Shown here: positions 63,058 through 64,000 of the stretch, in pieces
How the letters are laid out: each line of letters begins with the position of its first letter
Numbering within the stretch: the first letter of the stretch is position 1
Source of the DNA: CBDFMG01 sp965221205 [NCBI: bacterium]
GTDB taxonomy: Bacteria > SM23-31
Direction of reading: 5' to 3'
DNA: 64,000 bases
Assembly (NCBI GenBank): GCA_965221205.1
Contig: OZ244870.1
Coordinates: forward strand, 3,658,001 to 3,722,000
Made by a program: the position numbers and the translations under genes
The notes under the pieces: model-generated
Databases searched by the model: none
What the model was told of the DNA's origin: nothing
Seen by the model: only the letters and a program-made list of their open reading frames with translations

Positions 63058-64000
63058 ATGCTTAACCTCGGAAATATAATTCGGGATTTGGCGACCTGGC
63101 TCTGGGGCCAGCCAATGTTACTATTTTTAACATTGGTCGGTGCTTATTTTACCATTCGCTTAAAAGGGCTCCAGTTTAAGCAATTTTTCTCCTCAGGAAA
63201 GCTGGCATACACATATAGAACAGCATCGGGAGAAGGTAATATCACTCCCTTGCAATCGCTTTTTTCCGCTCTTGGTGGAATTATAGGGAATGGAAATATT
63301 GCAGGTGCAGCGACTGCAATTGCAGTTGGCGGACCCGGTGCACTTTTCTGGCTATGGATTGCAACATTCATCGCCATGGTCATAGCCTATGCAGAAACAA
63401 TGCTTGCACTCCTCTACCGGGAAAAAAGCGGTGATGGCACCTTTTCCGGTGGACCCATGTATTATATCGACAAAGTGCTTAAAATTCGGTGGCTGGCTAT
63501 TACATTTGCGTTGGCAATGGGATTTAAAACGATCATGGCAACCGCTACCATTCAATCAAATTCTATATCACTTGCAATTAATTCGATATTTAATATTCCA
63601 ATGCCCTATCTCTGTGCTGCATTAGCACTATTAACATGGATTGTTACAGTAGGCGGACTTTCATCAATTGCCCGAACACTCGAAAAACTTACCCCGTTCA
63701 TGGTGATACTCTATTTTGTGACTGGCATATCAATCATCATTGCACACAGCAATGAAGTCATTGACATGTTACAAATGGTTATTACAATGGCGTTTACCCC
63801 AGCCGGGGCGACCGGTGGATTTGCCGGAGCATCGGTATTAATGGCAATACGATATGGCGTTGGCAGAGGATTTTATTCAAACGAAGCAGGTACGGGGAGT
63901 TCTTCGATTATGTTTAGCACGGCACAAAAAGAAGACCCATACAAGCAAAGTCTTATCGGTATGTTTGGAATCACAATTGATACCCTCGTGATGACATTGA
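63058..64000 (+). CDS. Sodium:alanine/glycine symporter (AGCS family), partial
   Basis: The N-terminal part of an AGCS transporter (about 314 residues seen, cut by the window edge). Family motifs are the GEGNITPLQSLFSALGGIIGNGNIAGAATA start (about 57-86), AMVIAYAETMLALLYREK, GGPMYYIDK (about 121-129) and GVGRGFYSNEAGTGSS (about 268-283). It imports alanine or glycine with sodium. Together with acs and the two glutamate-type symporters it fits a sodium-based economy with oad as sodium pump. Confidence 0.95.
   Translation, partial: MLNLGNIIRDLATWLWGQPMLLFLTLVGAYFTIRLKGLQFKQFFSSGKLAYTYRTASGEGNITPLQSLFSALGGIIGNGNIAGAATAIAVGGPGALFWLWIATFIAMVIAYAETMLALLYREKSGDGTFSGGPMYYIDKVLKIRWLAITFALAMGFKTIMATATIQSNSISLAINSIFNIPMPYLCAALALLTWIVTVGGLSSIARTLEKLTPFMVILYFVTGISIIIAHSNEVIDMLQMVITMAFTPAGATGGFAGASVLMAIRYGVGRGFYSNEAGTGSSSIMFSTAQKEDPYKQSLIGMFGITIDTLVMTL

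Noticed and set aside
1-64000. tRNA or rRNA genes in intergenic regions
   Set aside because: I looked through the larger gaps and saw no tRNA-like cloverleaf or rRNA sequence. A tRNAscan run would settle it.

Overview
This window looks like a chromosomal contig from a Gram-negative bacterium of moderate GC that I cannot name. It carries lipoproteins, RND efflux pumps, a tetraheme c-type cytochrome, a sodium-pumping decarboxylase and sodium-coupled transporters. It also has flagellar and chemotaxis genes (flgM intact; fliG-like, motB/ompA-like and cheX broken), which suggests a flagellated ancestor of an FCB-like or spirochaete-like lineage. That placement is inference only. Stop codons, including TGA, end intact genes normally, so translation table 11 fits.

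Layout: (1) 1-2.4 kb is a cas-less CRISPR locus with 28-bp repeats and 32-bp spacers, split by a gene resembling phage/plasmid DUF932 proteins that has a recent in-frame 324-bp tandem duplication. (2) 2.5-5.8 kb is an oadGAB operon on the minus strand. (3) 6-24 kb is housekeeping: uvrA, a frameshifted fliG-like gene, an M28 peptidase, an FKBP, a peroxiredoxin, a cysteine cluster (cysteine synthase, JAMM protease and a sulfur carrier-E1-rhodanese fusion), two glutamate/dicarboxylate symporters, flgM, hisS, thioredoxins and a tetraheme cytochrome. (4) 24.7-29.5 kb is a hemerythrin gene cut in two by a 4.18-kb element with perfect 25-bp inverted repeats and an 8-bp target duplication. The element carries restriction-modification genes and is itself interrupted by an IS3-family insertion. 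(5) 30-38.3 kb is an RND efflux operon (one adaptor, two permeases). (6) 38.5-40.6 kb is a visibly GC-rich stretch of decayed foreign genes butted against a motB/ompA-like fragment, followed by a flavin oxidase. (7) 42-47.4 kb is a graveyard of mobile and defence genes. It includes a second IS3 copy, a Panacea-type antitoxin remnant, and a 2.75-kb element with IS1595-type ends, an exact 8-bp target duplication, a decayed IS1595 transposase and a decayed R-M-S restriction gene. (8) 47.5-64 kb is a cheX pseudogene and then housekeeping: dtd, apt, acyP, asnS, gpsA, plsY, a methyltransferase, a DUF4416-PurM fusion, an acyl-CoA synthetase, a desaturase, a transketolase with an apparent ATT start, acs, and a partial sodium:alanine symporter.

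The most interesting result is the pair of elements at 25041-29219 and 44616-47363. Both begin GGGAATTATATA, both make 8-bp AT-rich target duplications, and both carry restriction-modification genes. This suggests an IS1595-like lineage of transposons that disperses R-M systems, one copy being transposase-less and possibly moved in trans. Second is the CRISPR array with a plasmid/phage-like gene inside it. Third is the sulfur carrier-E1-rhodanese fusion next to a JAMM protease and cysteine synthase, with a probable transcription attenuator in the leader. Three of the four motility-related genes seen are broken, which points to loss of motility, unless homopolymer sequencing errors explain part of it.
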